This document shows, in pieces, positions 57,382 through 64,000 of a stretch of 64,000 nucleotides of DNA. The stretch covers positions 1 through 64,000 of the forward strand of contig VAWN01000036.1 of NCBI GenBank assembly GCA_005885555.1. Direction: 5' to 3'. Within the stretch, counting starts at the first letter, position 1; every line of letters begins with the position of its first letter. This DNA is from Actinomycetota bacterium (lineage in GTDB: Bacteria > Actinomycetota > Actinomycetes > Mycobacteriales > Micromonosporaceae). Made by a program: the position numbers and the translations under genes. The notes beneath the pieces are model-generated. The model saw only the letters and a list, made by a program, of their open reading frames with translations. It did no database searches and was not told the DNA's origin.

Positions 57382-58641
57382 ATGGAGTCCCACCGCAGTA
57401 CCGTACGCGATCTACGGCGGCGTAACCGCTCGGCCCTGCTGTCCAAGCTGTTCTTCGACGGTCCGCTCAGCCGGCAGGAGCTCAGCCAGCTCAGCGGGCT
57501 GAGCGTGGCGACCGTGAGCAACGTGACCGGCGAGCTGATCGAGGACCGGCTCGTCGTGGAGGCCGGGCTCGTCGACTCCGACGGCGGCCGGCCGCGGGTA
57601 CTGCTGCGGGTCGACCCGCGGTACGGCACGGTGGTGGGCATCGACGTCGGTGAGACCGGGGTGAAGGTCGAGCTGTTCGACCTGTCGATGACCCGTAAGG
57701 GTACCGTCGAGCATCCGCTGCACTCGCCGCGGCCGGAACCGGCCGAGGTGGTGGCCCAGGTCGCCGCGGCGCTGCGGGAGGTCGTCATCCAGGCCGGTGT
57801 CGACGAGTCCGGCGTCCTCGGCGTGGGCATCGGGCTGCCCGGTACCGTCGAGCAGGCGCCGCGGGTACTGGTCCATGCGCAGGCCCTCGGCTGGGACGCG
57901 GTGCCGTTCGAGGAGCAGCTGCGCGCGGCCGGGGTACGGCTGCCGCTGTACTTCGACAACGGTGCCAAGACGCAGGGCCAGGGCGAGCTGTGGTTCGGGG
58001 CGGGACGCGGTGCCCGGCACGCGGTCGTCGCGCTCGTCGGCTCCGGGGTCGGTGCGGCGGTCATCACGCACGGTGCCACCTACCGCGGCGCGACCAGCAG
58101 CGCGGGGGAGTGGGGGCACACGACGATCGTGTACGGCGGGCGGCTGTGCCGGTGCGGTGCCCGCGGCTGCCTGGAGGCCTACGTCGGGGCCGAGGCGGTG
58201 CTCGACCGGTACCGGCAGGCACGCGGCGGCCGCCCGGTACCCGGTGACGACGAGCAGTCCAGCCTCGCCGCGCTCATCGCGGCCGCACCCCGCTCGCGCA
58301 CCGCGGCCCGGGTGCTGGACGAGACCGCCGGGTACCTCGGCGCCGGCATCGCCAATCTCATCAACCTGTTCAACCCGGAGCGGATCGTGCTCGGCGGCTG
58401 GGCCGGCATCGCGCTCGGCGGCGTGGCGCTGGAGCGGATCCGCGCGAGCGCGGCGGCGTACGCGCTGCGCCGGCCGTACGAGCAGGCCACCATCGAGCTG
58501 TGCCGGCTCGGCCAGGACGCGGTCGCGTTCGGCGCGGCCACCCTGCCGATCGCCGCGCTGCTGGCGCTGGGCGCCGACCCGCGGGAGAGCCAGCCGGCGC
58601 CGCGGCTGCGCGGCAGCACCGCCGGCATGGACGCCGCCTGA
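57382..58641 (+). CDS. ROK family transcriptional repressor
   Basis: The 419-residue protein has an N-terminal MarR-like helix-turn-helix (SRQELSQLSGLSVATVSNVTGELIEDRLV, about 30-60) fused to a ROK sugar-kinase-like domain. This domain has VVGIDVGETGVKVELFD (phosphate 1), VGIGLPGTVE and the zinc/metal motif LCRCGARGCLEAY. Such proteins repress sugar uptake and utilisation genes until a sugar or its phosphate binds. ATG 57382 lies ten bases after the lectin remnant. The GH20 enzyme at the right edge could be part of its regulon; this is only an inference. Confidence 0.9.
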   Translation: MESHRSTVRDLRRRNRSALLSKLFFDGPLSRQELSQLSGLSVATVSNVTGELIEDRLVVEAGLVDSDGGRPRVLLRVDPRYGTVVGIDVGETGVKVELFDLSMTRKGTVEHPLHSPRPEPAEVVAQVAAALREVVIQAGVDESGVLGVGIGLPGTVEQAPRVLVHAQALGWDAVPFEEQLRAAGVRLPLYFDNGAKTQGQGELWFGAGRGARHAVVALVGSGVGAAVITHGATYRGATSSAGEWGHTTIVYGGRLCRCGARGCLEAYVGAEAVLDRYRQARGGRPVPGDDEQSSLAALIAAAPRSRTAARVLDETAGYLGAGIANLINLFNPERIVLGGWAGIALGGVALERIRASAAAYALRRPYEQATIELCRLGQDAVAFGAATLPIAALLALGADPRESQPAPRLRGSTAGMDAA

Positions 58642-58709
58642 GCCACGGTCAGGGAAGATCTCCGGGTTTCCCTCGCGACCGGCGCGCGCCGGGCCGCGAT
58701 GCTCAACAC

Positions 58710-58994
58710 ATGTCACTGAACATCCAGACGGTACGGTGCGACGCACTGTTCGCCTCGACGGTACAGAGTTCCGACCGGCCGTCTGCCCGGCTGGTGCGCG
58801 ATGCGATCAGCGCGACGGTGCGGCGGCTGGGCCGCCGTGGCTGCGCCGCCGCGGTGGCGCAGGAGTTCGGCGACCACCCGGAGACCGCGGTGGCCCGGAT
58901 GCGCTGGGTCCGCGACCAGGTGGCCCGGCTCGCGACCGCCGAACCTGTTGTGGCGCAACGGATCGAGCCCACCCGGCTGCGGCTCGCAGCCTAA
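58710..58994 (+). CDS. Small conserved actinobacterial protein of unknown function
   Basis: The 94-residue protein starts at ATG 58710 and reads MSLNIQTVRCDALFASTVQ, followed by SARLVRDAISATVRRLG, GCAAAVAQEFGDHPETAVARMRWVRDQVARL. It is a helical family common in streptomycete and micromonosporal genomes without an assigned role. The last four bases overlap the convergent WS/DGAT gene. Confidence 0.7.
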   Translation: MSLNIQTVRCDALFASTVQSSDRPSARLVRDAISATVRRLGRRGCAAAVAQEFGDHPETAVARMRWVRDQVARLATAEPVVAQRIEPTRLRLAA

Positions 58995-60421
58995 CCGCGC
59001 CGAGGCAGGACGGCGCCCGAAGCGCCTCGGCGCTGCGGCTGCGGAGCAGCCGCCGACATCTCTTTGCGCAGCGCGGCCAGCTCGTCGCGCAGGCCGGCCG
59101 CGAACACGTCCAGATCCGGGCAGGCGTCCCGGTCGGCGACCACCATGATGGCGAACCGGTCGGCGTAGGACAGCGCACCGACGCCGAGGGACACGTTGCC
59201 GATGAGCGGCAGCACCGGGTACACGTCGAGCAGCGGCATGCCGGCGAGGTACATCGGGTGCGGCGGGCCGGGTACGTCAGCGGTGGTCACGCTCACCGGC
59301 TGGCGCCGCAGCAGCTTCAGCAGCGCCAGCCGGGCCAGGCGGGAATGGAACAGCCCGCCGAGTGACGGGTGGCTCTGCGCCTTGCACCGCAAGGTTTCCG
59401 TGGCGATGCGCCGGAGCCGGTCACCGGGGTCGGTCACGCCGAGCGGGAGCGGTACCACCATCTGCCCGACGAGGTTGCCCCGGGCCGCACCGCGCAGCCG
59501 CGCCGGGCGCAGCGTCACCGGTACGTAGACGCGGAACACGCCGTCGACGGGTTCGCCGCGGCTGCGCAGGAGGGCGCGCAGTCCACCGGCGGTCACCGCG
59601 AGCAGGACGTCGTTGACCGTCGCGCCGTGCGCATGCGCGATCGCCTTGACCGCAGCCAGTTCCGTGCGTACGAGGGCGAGCGTACGATCCGCGCCGACGA
59701 TCCGGTCGAGGCTGGTACCCGGTGCCGAGCCCATCGTCAGCAGCCCGCGGACCGCCGGCCACGTGGCGCGCAGGTGTCGCGCCGCGGTCACCGGCCGCGC
59801 GAGCGCCGACAGCGCCCGGCCCAGCCCCGCGGCGTGTCGCCTGGCGTTGTCCCCCAACAGTTGCGGTACCGCCGGCAGCCGCCCCGGCGTCCACGGCCCC
59901 GGCGTCCACGGCCGCGCCGATCCGGCCGGGGCGTCGGGTACCGGATCGAGGAACGTGCCGACCGTCGCCACGCCCGCGATGCCGTCGGCGATCGCGTGGT
60001 GCATCCGGATGAACAGGCCGATCCGGTTGTCCGGCAGGCCGGTGAGCAACCACATCTCCCACAGCGGCCGGGACCGGGACAGCCGGCGGCGGCGCAGTCG
60101 CTCCACTGTGGACAGAAGCGCGGCCTCGTCACCGGGTGGTGGCACCGCCGCGACCCGGATGTGGTCGCGTAGCTCGAACGCCGGGTCGTCGACCCACAGC
60201 GGCGCACCGAGACCGCGCCCCGGCACGTACAGGCGTTGCCGCAGCCGCGGTACCCGGTGCAGCCGCGCTTCGACGACCCGCCGCACCGCGCCGGCCGGAT
60301 CGGGCCGGCCGCCCGCGTCAAGGACTGCGCTCCCGTCAAGGATCGCAACGGCGCCGATCTCCTGCGGCCAGATCTCGTCCGGCCACAGCATGAGCTGGTC
60401 CTCCGCGGTCAGCCGTTCCAT
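58991..60421 (-). CDS. Wax ester synthase/diacylglycerol acyltransferase (WS/DGAT)
   Basis: The 476-residue protein has the acyltransferase active-site HHAIADG at 141-147, the N-terminal MERLTAEDQLMLW start typical of the family, and conserved ATVNDVLLAVTAGGLRALL and NLVGQMVVPLP segments, ending in a DLDVFAAGLRDELAALRKE helix. These enzymes make triacylglycerol or wax esters from acyl-CoA. A PWTPGPWTPG repeat around residue 180 comes from a 15-bp duplication near 59884-59913. ATG 60421 is used because the frame upstream lacks family residues. Confidence 0.9.
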   Translation of the reverse strand: MERLTAEDQLMLWPDEIWPQEIGAVAILDGSAVLDAGGRPDPAGAVRRVVEARLHRVPRLRQRLYVPGRGLGAPLWVDDPAFELRDHIRVAAVPPPGDEAALLSTVERLRRRRLSRSRPLWEMWLLTGLPDNRIGLFIRMHHAIADGIAGVATVGTFLDPVPDAPAGSARPWTPGPWTPGRLPAVPQLLGDNARRHAAGLGRALSALARPVTAARHLRATWPAVRGLLTMGSAPGTSLDRIVGADRTLALVRTELAAVKAIAHAHGATVNDVLLAVTAGGLRALLRSRGEPVDGVFRVYVPVTLRPARLRGAARGNLVGQMVVPLPLGVTDPGDRLRRIATETLRCKAQSHPSLGGLFHSRLARLALLKLLRRQPVSVTTADVPGPPHPMYLAGMPLLDVYPVLPLIGNVSLGVGALSYADRFAIMVVADRDACPDLDVFAAGLRDELAALRKEMSAAAPQPQRRGASGAVLPRRG

Positions 60422-60542
60422 CCCGACCTCACCCCGGTTCCAGCCTCGGCGCGGCCCCGGGTACCGCACAGGGACGTCCGACCCGGCCGGGACGGGCCGG
60501 TCGCCTCCTTCCGCCTCGACCCGGCCGGCGCACCGTCGAGGT

Positions 60543-62027
60543 ATGAGCGCGGTCGATCAGCTTCTCAACCGCCGGCCCGCCGTCGGCTTCGCGGTCGGCG
60601 TGGTACGCGACGGATCGTTGGACCTCTTCCGCGGGCACGGTTTCGCCGATCTCGCGTCCGGTACGCCGGTCACCGAGGAAACCGTGTTCCGGATCGGCTC
60701 GATCAGCAAGACGTTCACCGCGGTCGCCGTGATGCAGCTGTGGGAGCAGGGACTCGTCGACCTCGACGCCCCCGCGAACCGGTACCTGCGCGCGTACCGG
60801 CTGATCCCGGCCCGGCCCGGCGACCGGCCGGCGACGCTGCGGCACCTGCTGACCCACACCGCCGGGCTGCCCGAGGTGGTACGGACGAGCGACGTGTTCC
60901 GACCGCTGTTCGGCGAGACCGTCCGGGTCGGGCAGCCGGTACCCACGCTCGCGCGGTACTACGGCGGCGCGCTGCGGCTGGCGGCCGAACCGGGTACCCG
61001 GTTCATCTACACCGACCACGACTTCACCACGCTCGGCCAGCTCGTCGAGGACGTGAGCGGTACGCCGCTGCACCGGTACCTGCGCGGGCACGTCTTCGAA
61101 CCGCTCGGCATGGCGGACACCGACCTCGTCCGGTCGGCGCGGATCCGGGAGCGGCTCGCGACCGGGTACACGCTGGGTTCCCGGGGACCGCGGCCGGTGC
61201 GCGACTACGAGCTGGTGACCGCGGCCGGCGGCGGGGCCTACTCGACCATGGCGGACCTGGGCCGCTACGTGGCCGCGCTGCTCGGCGGCGGCGCCAACCG
61301 GCACGGCACGGTGCTCAAGCCCGCCACGGTCGCCATGATGTTCGAGCCGCAGTACCGGCCGGATCCGCGGGTACCGGGAATCGGCCTGGCGTTCTGGCGC
61401 GGCAGCATCGGCGGGCACCGCATCGTCGAGCACGGCGGGATCCTGCCCGGGTTCACCGCGGAGCTGTTCCTCGCACCCGACGACGGGCTCGGGATCGTGA
61501 CCTACACCAACGGGGCCCGCAACCCGATGCTGTGGCTGCCGGGCGAGACCGCGGCGTTGCTCGCCGGTCTGCTGGGGGTACCGGACTGGACGGTCCGCAC
61601 CGACGTGCCGCAGCACCCTGAGGTGTGGAGCGACATCTGCGGCTGGTACCGGACGCCCGGCCGGCTCACCGACCTGCGCGCGCGGGAGATGACCGGGCTC
61701 GGCGTCGAGGTGTTCGTGCGCGGCGGCCAGCTGATGCTGCGCTGCCTGAGTCCGGTACCCGTTGCATACCAAGGCTTCCCGCTGTACCCGGACGATCCGG
61801 CCGACCCGTACGTGTTCCGCATCGACCTGTCCCGCTTCGGCATCGGTACCGGCCGGGTGGTGTTCAGCGGCGCGGCCGGCACCGGTACCACGGCGGTGCA
61901 TTTCGACCTGCTGCCGTTGTCGGCGCGCAAGCAGACCGCGGCGACCAATCCGCGGCGCTGGCTCACCGGCGCGCTGGCGGCGACCGGCGCGGCGCTCGCC
62001 GTGCGCCGGTGGCGCGCGCGAAGATGA
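60543..62027 (+). CDS. Beta-lactamase-fold serine hydrolase (class C/penicillin-binding-like)
   Basis: The 494-residue protein has the SxxK motif at S53-K56 (GSISKTF), a YTDHD segment near 158 where the Y-x-N usually lies (Asp replaces Asn), and a HGGILPG motif near 300 in place of K-T-G. A C-terminal lipocalin-like region follows, then a basic hydrophobic tail (LTGALAATGAALAVRRWRARR). It is probably an esterase or peptidase. It starts at ATG 60543 with GAGG close upstream and has no signal peptide. Confidence 0.85.
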   Translation: MSAVDQLLNRRPAVGFAVGVVRDGSLDLFRGHGFADLASGTPVTEETVFRIGSISKTFTAVAVMQLWEQGLVDLDAPANRYLRAYRLIPARPGDRPATLRHLLTHTAGLPEVVRTSDVFRPLFGETVRVGQPVPTLARYYGGALRLAAEPGTRFIYTDHDFTTLGQLVEDVSGTPLHRYLRGHVFEPLGMADTDLVRSARIRERLATGYTLGSRGPRPVRDYELVTAAGGGAYSTMADLGRYVAALLGGGANRHGTVLKPATVAMMFEPQYRPDPRVPGIGLAFWRGSIGGHRIVEHGGILPGFTAELFLAPDDGLGIVTYTNGARNPMLWLPGETAALLAGLLGVPDWTVRTDVPQHPEVWSDICGWYRTPGRLTDLRAREMTGLGVEVFVRGGQLMLRCLSPVPVAYQGFPLYPDDPADPYVFRIDLSRFGIGTGRVVFSGAAGTGTTAVHFDLLPLSARKQTAATNPRRWLTGALAATGAALAVRRWRARR

Positions 62028-62031
62028 ACCG

Positions 62032-62793
62032 GTGACCGCGCTTGGTGTCGTGTTCCTGCCCCAGTTTCCGCCCGAACGGCTGCGCGGCATCGCGCGCACC
62101 GCCGACGAGGCGGGGCTCGACGAGCTGTGGCTGTGGGAGGACTGCTTCTGGGAGAGCGGCGTCGCGACCGCCGCGGCGGCGCTCGCGTGGACCGCGCGGT
62201 TGCGGGTGGGCATCGGGCTGCTGCCGGTACCGCTGCGCAACGTCGCGCTGACCGCCATGGAGGTGGCGACGCTCGGCCGGCTGTTTCCCGGCCGGGTGCA
62301 GGTCGGCGTCGGGCACGGTGTGCAGGAGTGGATGGGTCAGGTCGGCGCGCGGGCCGGGTCGCCGCTGACCCTGCTGCGCGAGCACCTGACGGCGTTGCGC
62401 GCGCTGCTGCGCGGCGAACGGGTCAGCACCGGCGGCCGGTACGTCACGCTGGCCGACGTCGAGCTGGTGTGGCCGCCGCACGAGGCGGTACCGGTACTGG
62501 CCGGCGCCGTCGGCCAGCGCACGGTCCGGCTCGCCGGCGAGCATGCCGACGGTGTGATCCTCACCGGCGGTACCCCACCGGAACGGGTACGGGAGGTGCG
62601 CGGGATCGTCGGCGCCGGCCGGATCGTGGTCTACGTGGACGGGTTGTCCGGCGACGCGGCCACGGTGGCCGACGGCATCGGGCGCTGGGTAGAGGCGGGC
62701 GCGGACACCGTGGTACTGCAGCCGGCTGCGGACGAGCCCGACCCGGAGGCGTTCGTGCGCTTCGTCGCCACCGAGGTGCGGCCCCGCCTATGA
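62032..62793 (+). CDS. LLM class F420/flavin-dependent oxidoreductase
   Basis: The 253-residue luciferase-like barrel has FLPQFPPERLRGIARTADEAGLDELWLWED, RLRVGIGLLPVPLRNVAL, GRVQVGVGHGVQEWMGQVGARAGSPL and LAGEHADGVILTGG segments typical of LLM enzymes, many of which use F420. GTG 62032 lies four bases after the hydrolase stop. The TGA overlaps the ATG of a 32-residue ORF. The substrate is unknown. Confidence 0.85.
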   Translation: MTALGVVFLPQFPPERLRGIARTADEAGLDELWLWEDCFWESGVATAAAALAWTARLRVGIGLLPVPLRNVALTAMEVATLGRLFPGRVQVGVGHGVQEWMGQVGARAGSPLTLLREHLTALRALLRGERVSTGGRYVTLADVELVWPPHEAVPVLAGAVGQRTVRLAGEHADGVILTGGTPPERVREVRGIVGAGRIVVYVDGLSGDAATVADGIGRWVEAGADTVVLQPAADEPDPEAFVRFVATEVRPRL

Positions 62794-62888
62794 ACCGGCC
62801 GGGGCTGGCCCGGGGGGAGCTGCCGAACACCATCACCTGCGACGACCGCCCGCCGGTGGTGCCGCCACCGCCGCCGTCCCCCTGGTAG
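62790..62888 (+). CDS. 32-residue proline-rich ORF coupled to the LLM gene
   Basis: ATG 62790 overlaps the LLM stop as ATGA, the arrangement used for translational coupling, and the ORF ends with TAG at 62886-62888, one base before the convergent GH20 stop. The peptide starts MNRPGLARGELPNTITC and ends in PPPPPSPW. It has a charged N-terminal half and a Pro-rich C-terminal half, and no known family was recognised. It may be an unknown small protein, a peptide precursor, or a chance reading frame. There is no independent ribosome site beyond the overlap. Confidence 0.4.
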   Translation: MNRPGLARGELPNTITCDDRPPVVPPPPPSPW

Positions 62889-64000
62889 TCAGGAACCAGC
62901 GGGCCACGCGATCTGCGTGGAGTGGTAGTAGTTGACGCCCATGACCTTCCAGCGGGGGCCCTGCGCGCCGAGCCGGCTGTCGAACGCCGTGACGTCGTGG
63001 GTGCTCCACGGCGACCAGCCGAGCTCGGCGATCGCGGGCAACCGGGGGAAGGCCATGTAGTCGATGTCGGCCGACGTGACGATCGTCTCCGTCCACAGTG
63101 GAGCTTCGACGCCGAGTACCGACGACTCGCCGACACCGGACAGGTACGCGCCGGGGTTCCAGCCGTAGGCGGTGTTCACGTCGACCAGGCCGGCCCAGGT
63201 CTGGCCGAGCTTGGTCTGCCGGTTGTACTTCATGTCGAGGTACGCGTGGTTGGCCGGTGACATGACCACCTTGGTACCGTTCGCCACCGCCGACGCCAGC
63301 GGCGCGTTGCTCGTGGTGGTGTCCCAGAACTGCGCCACCGTGGACGCCAGCAGCGGGGCGTTGGCGATGTCGTGCCAGCCGATGACCGTCTTGCCGTGCG
63401 CCGCGACGATCTGCTGCGCACGGTTGATGAAGTACGAGTAGTCCGACGCGGTCGTCGAACTGGCCTCGTCGCCGCCGATGTGGATGTACGGACCCGGGGT
63501 CAGCGCGGCCAGCTCGCCGACCACCTGGTCGATGAAGGTGTACGTCAGGTCCAGCGGCACGCACAGCGAACTGAAACCGACCTTGGTGCCGGTGTACAGC
63601 CGCGGCGCCTTGCCGCTGCAGTTGAGCTGCGCGTAGGACGCCAGCGCGGCGTTGGTGTGGCCGGGCATGTCGATCTCCGGGATCACCGTGATGTACCGCG
63701 CCTGCGCGTACGCCACGATCGCCGAGTAGTCGGCCTGCGTGTAGTACCCGCCCGGCCCGCCGCCGACCTCGGTGCTGCCGCCGTACGTGGCCAGGTTCGG
63801 CCAGCTGTTGATGACGATCCGCCACCCCTGGTCGTCGGACAGGTGCAGGTGGAAGTAGTTCACCTTGTAGTGCGCGATCTCGTCGATGTAGCGCTCCACC
63901 TGCGACACGGTGAAGAAGTGCCGGGCCACGTCGAGCATCGCGCCGCGGTGACCGAAGCGCGGGTAGTCGACGACGGTACCGCCGGGTGCCGTCCACGGTC
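62889..64000 (-). CDS. GH20 beta-N-acetylhexosaminidase, N-terminal part missing (right window edge)
   Basis: The last 370 codons of a GH20 enzyme are present. The translation shows GAMLDVARHFF at the start of the barrel, FHLHLSDDQGWRI, PEIDMPGHTNAAL, the catalytic Asp-Glu pair in IHIGGDEAS, and the substrate-binding segments VIGWHDIAN, PLWTETIVTSADIDYMAFPRL and ELGWSP. The missing N-terminal part probably includes the signal peptide and beta domain. The enzyme releases N-acetylglucosamine from chitin or glycans outside the cell. It is convergent with the LLM gene. Confidence 0.92.
   Translation of the reverse strand, partial: PWTAPGGTVVDYPRFGHRGAMLDVARHFFTVSQVERYIDEIAHYKVNYFHLHLSDDQGWRIVINSWPNLATYGGSTEVGGGPGGYYTQADYSAIVAYAQARYITVIPEIDMPGHTNAALASYAQLNCSGKAPRLYTGTKVGFSSLCVPLDLTYTFIDQVVGELAALTPGPYIHIGGDEASSTTASDYSYFINRAQQIVAAHGKTVIGWHDIANAPLLASTVAQFWDTTTSNAPLASAVANGTKVVMSPANHAYLDMKYNRQTKLGQTWAGLVDVNTAYGWNPGAYLSGVGESSVLGVEAPLWTETIVTSADIDYMAFPRLPAIAELGWSPWSTHDVTAFDSRLGAQGPRWKVMGVNYYHSTQIAWPAGS

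Noticed and set aside
59884-59913. 15-bp duplication as a regulatory repeat
   Set aside because: It lies in frame within the WS/DGAT coding region and encodes a PWTPG repeat, so it is a simple coding duplication.

Overview
This 64 kb window comes from a high-GC actinomycete chromosome. The signs are roughly 72% G+C, frequent GTG starts, ATGA/GTGA stop-start overlaps, and actinobacterial families such as LAL and MalT-like LuxR regulators, DUF7144, an Rv1733c-like protein, SHOCT proteins and a WS/DGAT. The gene content would fit Micromonosporaceae, but the genus cannot be fixed from sequence alone. No tRNA, rRNA, CRISPR array or intact mobile element was found. The hexamer GGTACC is strikingly over-represented throughout.

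Region 1 (1-10.3 kb) is the right-hand part of a specialised-metabolite cluster that continues off the left edge. Leftward runs an overlapping operon: a GriI/ADH-synthase-like aldolase, a GriH/DHQ-synthase-II-like enzyme, an amidohydrolase and the start of a phenylacetate-CoA-ligase-like adenylating enzyme. Rightward lie a PhzE-type 2-amino-2-deoxyisochorismate synthase, a LAL activator, an FAD aromatic hydroxylase and a small TetR-like protein. Two aminohydroxybenzoate supply routes beside a CoA ligase and an amidohydrolase resemble bacterial benzoxazole pathways (A33853, nataxazole, closoxazole types). The product is an inference.

Region 2 (10.4-12.3 kb) is a short transition holding a decayed secreted-protein gene and two predicted lipoproteins.

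Region 3 (12.3-57.2 kb) is an energy-stress or low-oxygen island. It carries two PPK2 polyphosphate kinases, two diacylglycerol-kinase-like enzymes, a P-type ATPase with altered ion-binding residues, a SulP transporter, small DUF1269, DUF6325, DUF7144, DUF6069 and SHOCT proteins, a GH13/GH63-like pair, a GT4 glycosyltransferase, a DHA2 exporter and a complete arginine deiminase operon (arcDABC plus a lipid kinase). Three MalT-like regulators are interspersed. A 17-bp palindrome of the form TCATCC-N5-GGATGA precedes about ten operons here, mostly about 35 bp or about 60 bp from the start codon, and looks like the operator of an undescribed regulon. The content recalls the mycobacterial DosR regulon, but the motif is not the DosR box. 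Several genes are remnants: a P-type ATPase, an APC permease and a ricin-lectin fragment.

Region 4 (57.4-64 kb) is ordinary accessory metabolism: a ROK repressor, a conserved small protein, a WS/DGAT acyltransferase, a beta-lactamase-fold hydrolase, an LLM flavoprotein with a coupled 32-residue ORF, and a GH20 hexosaminidase that runs off the right edge.
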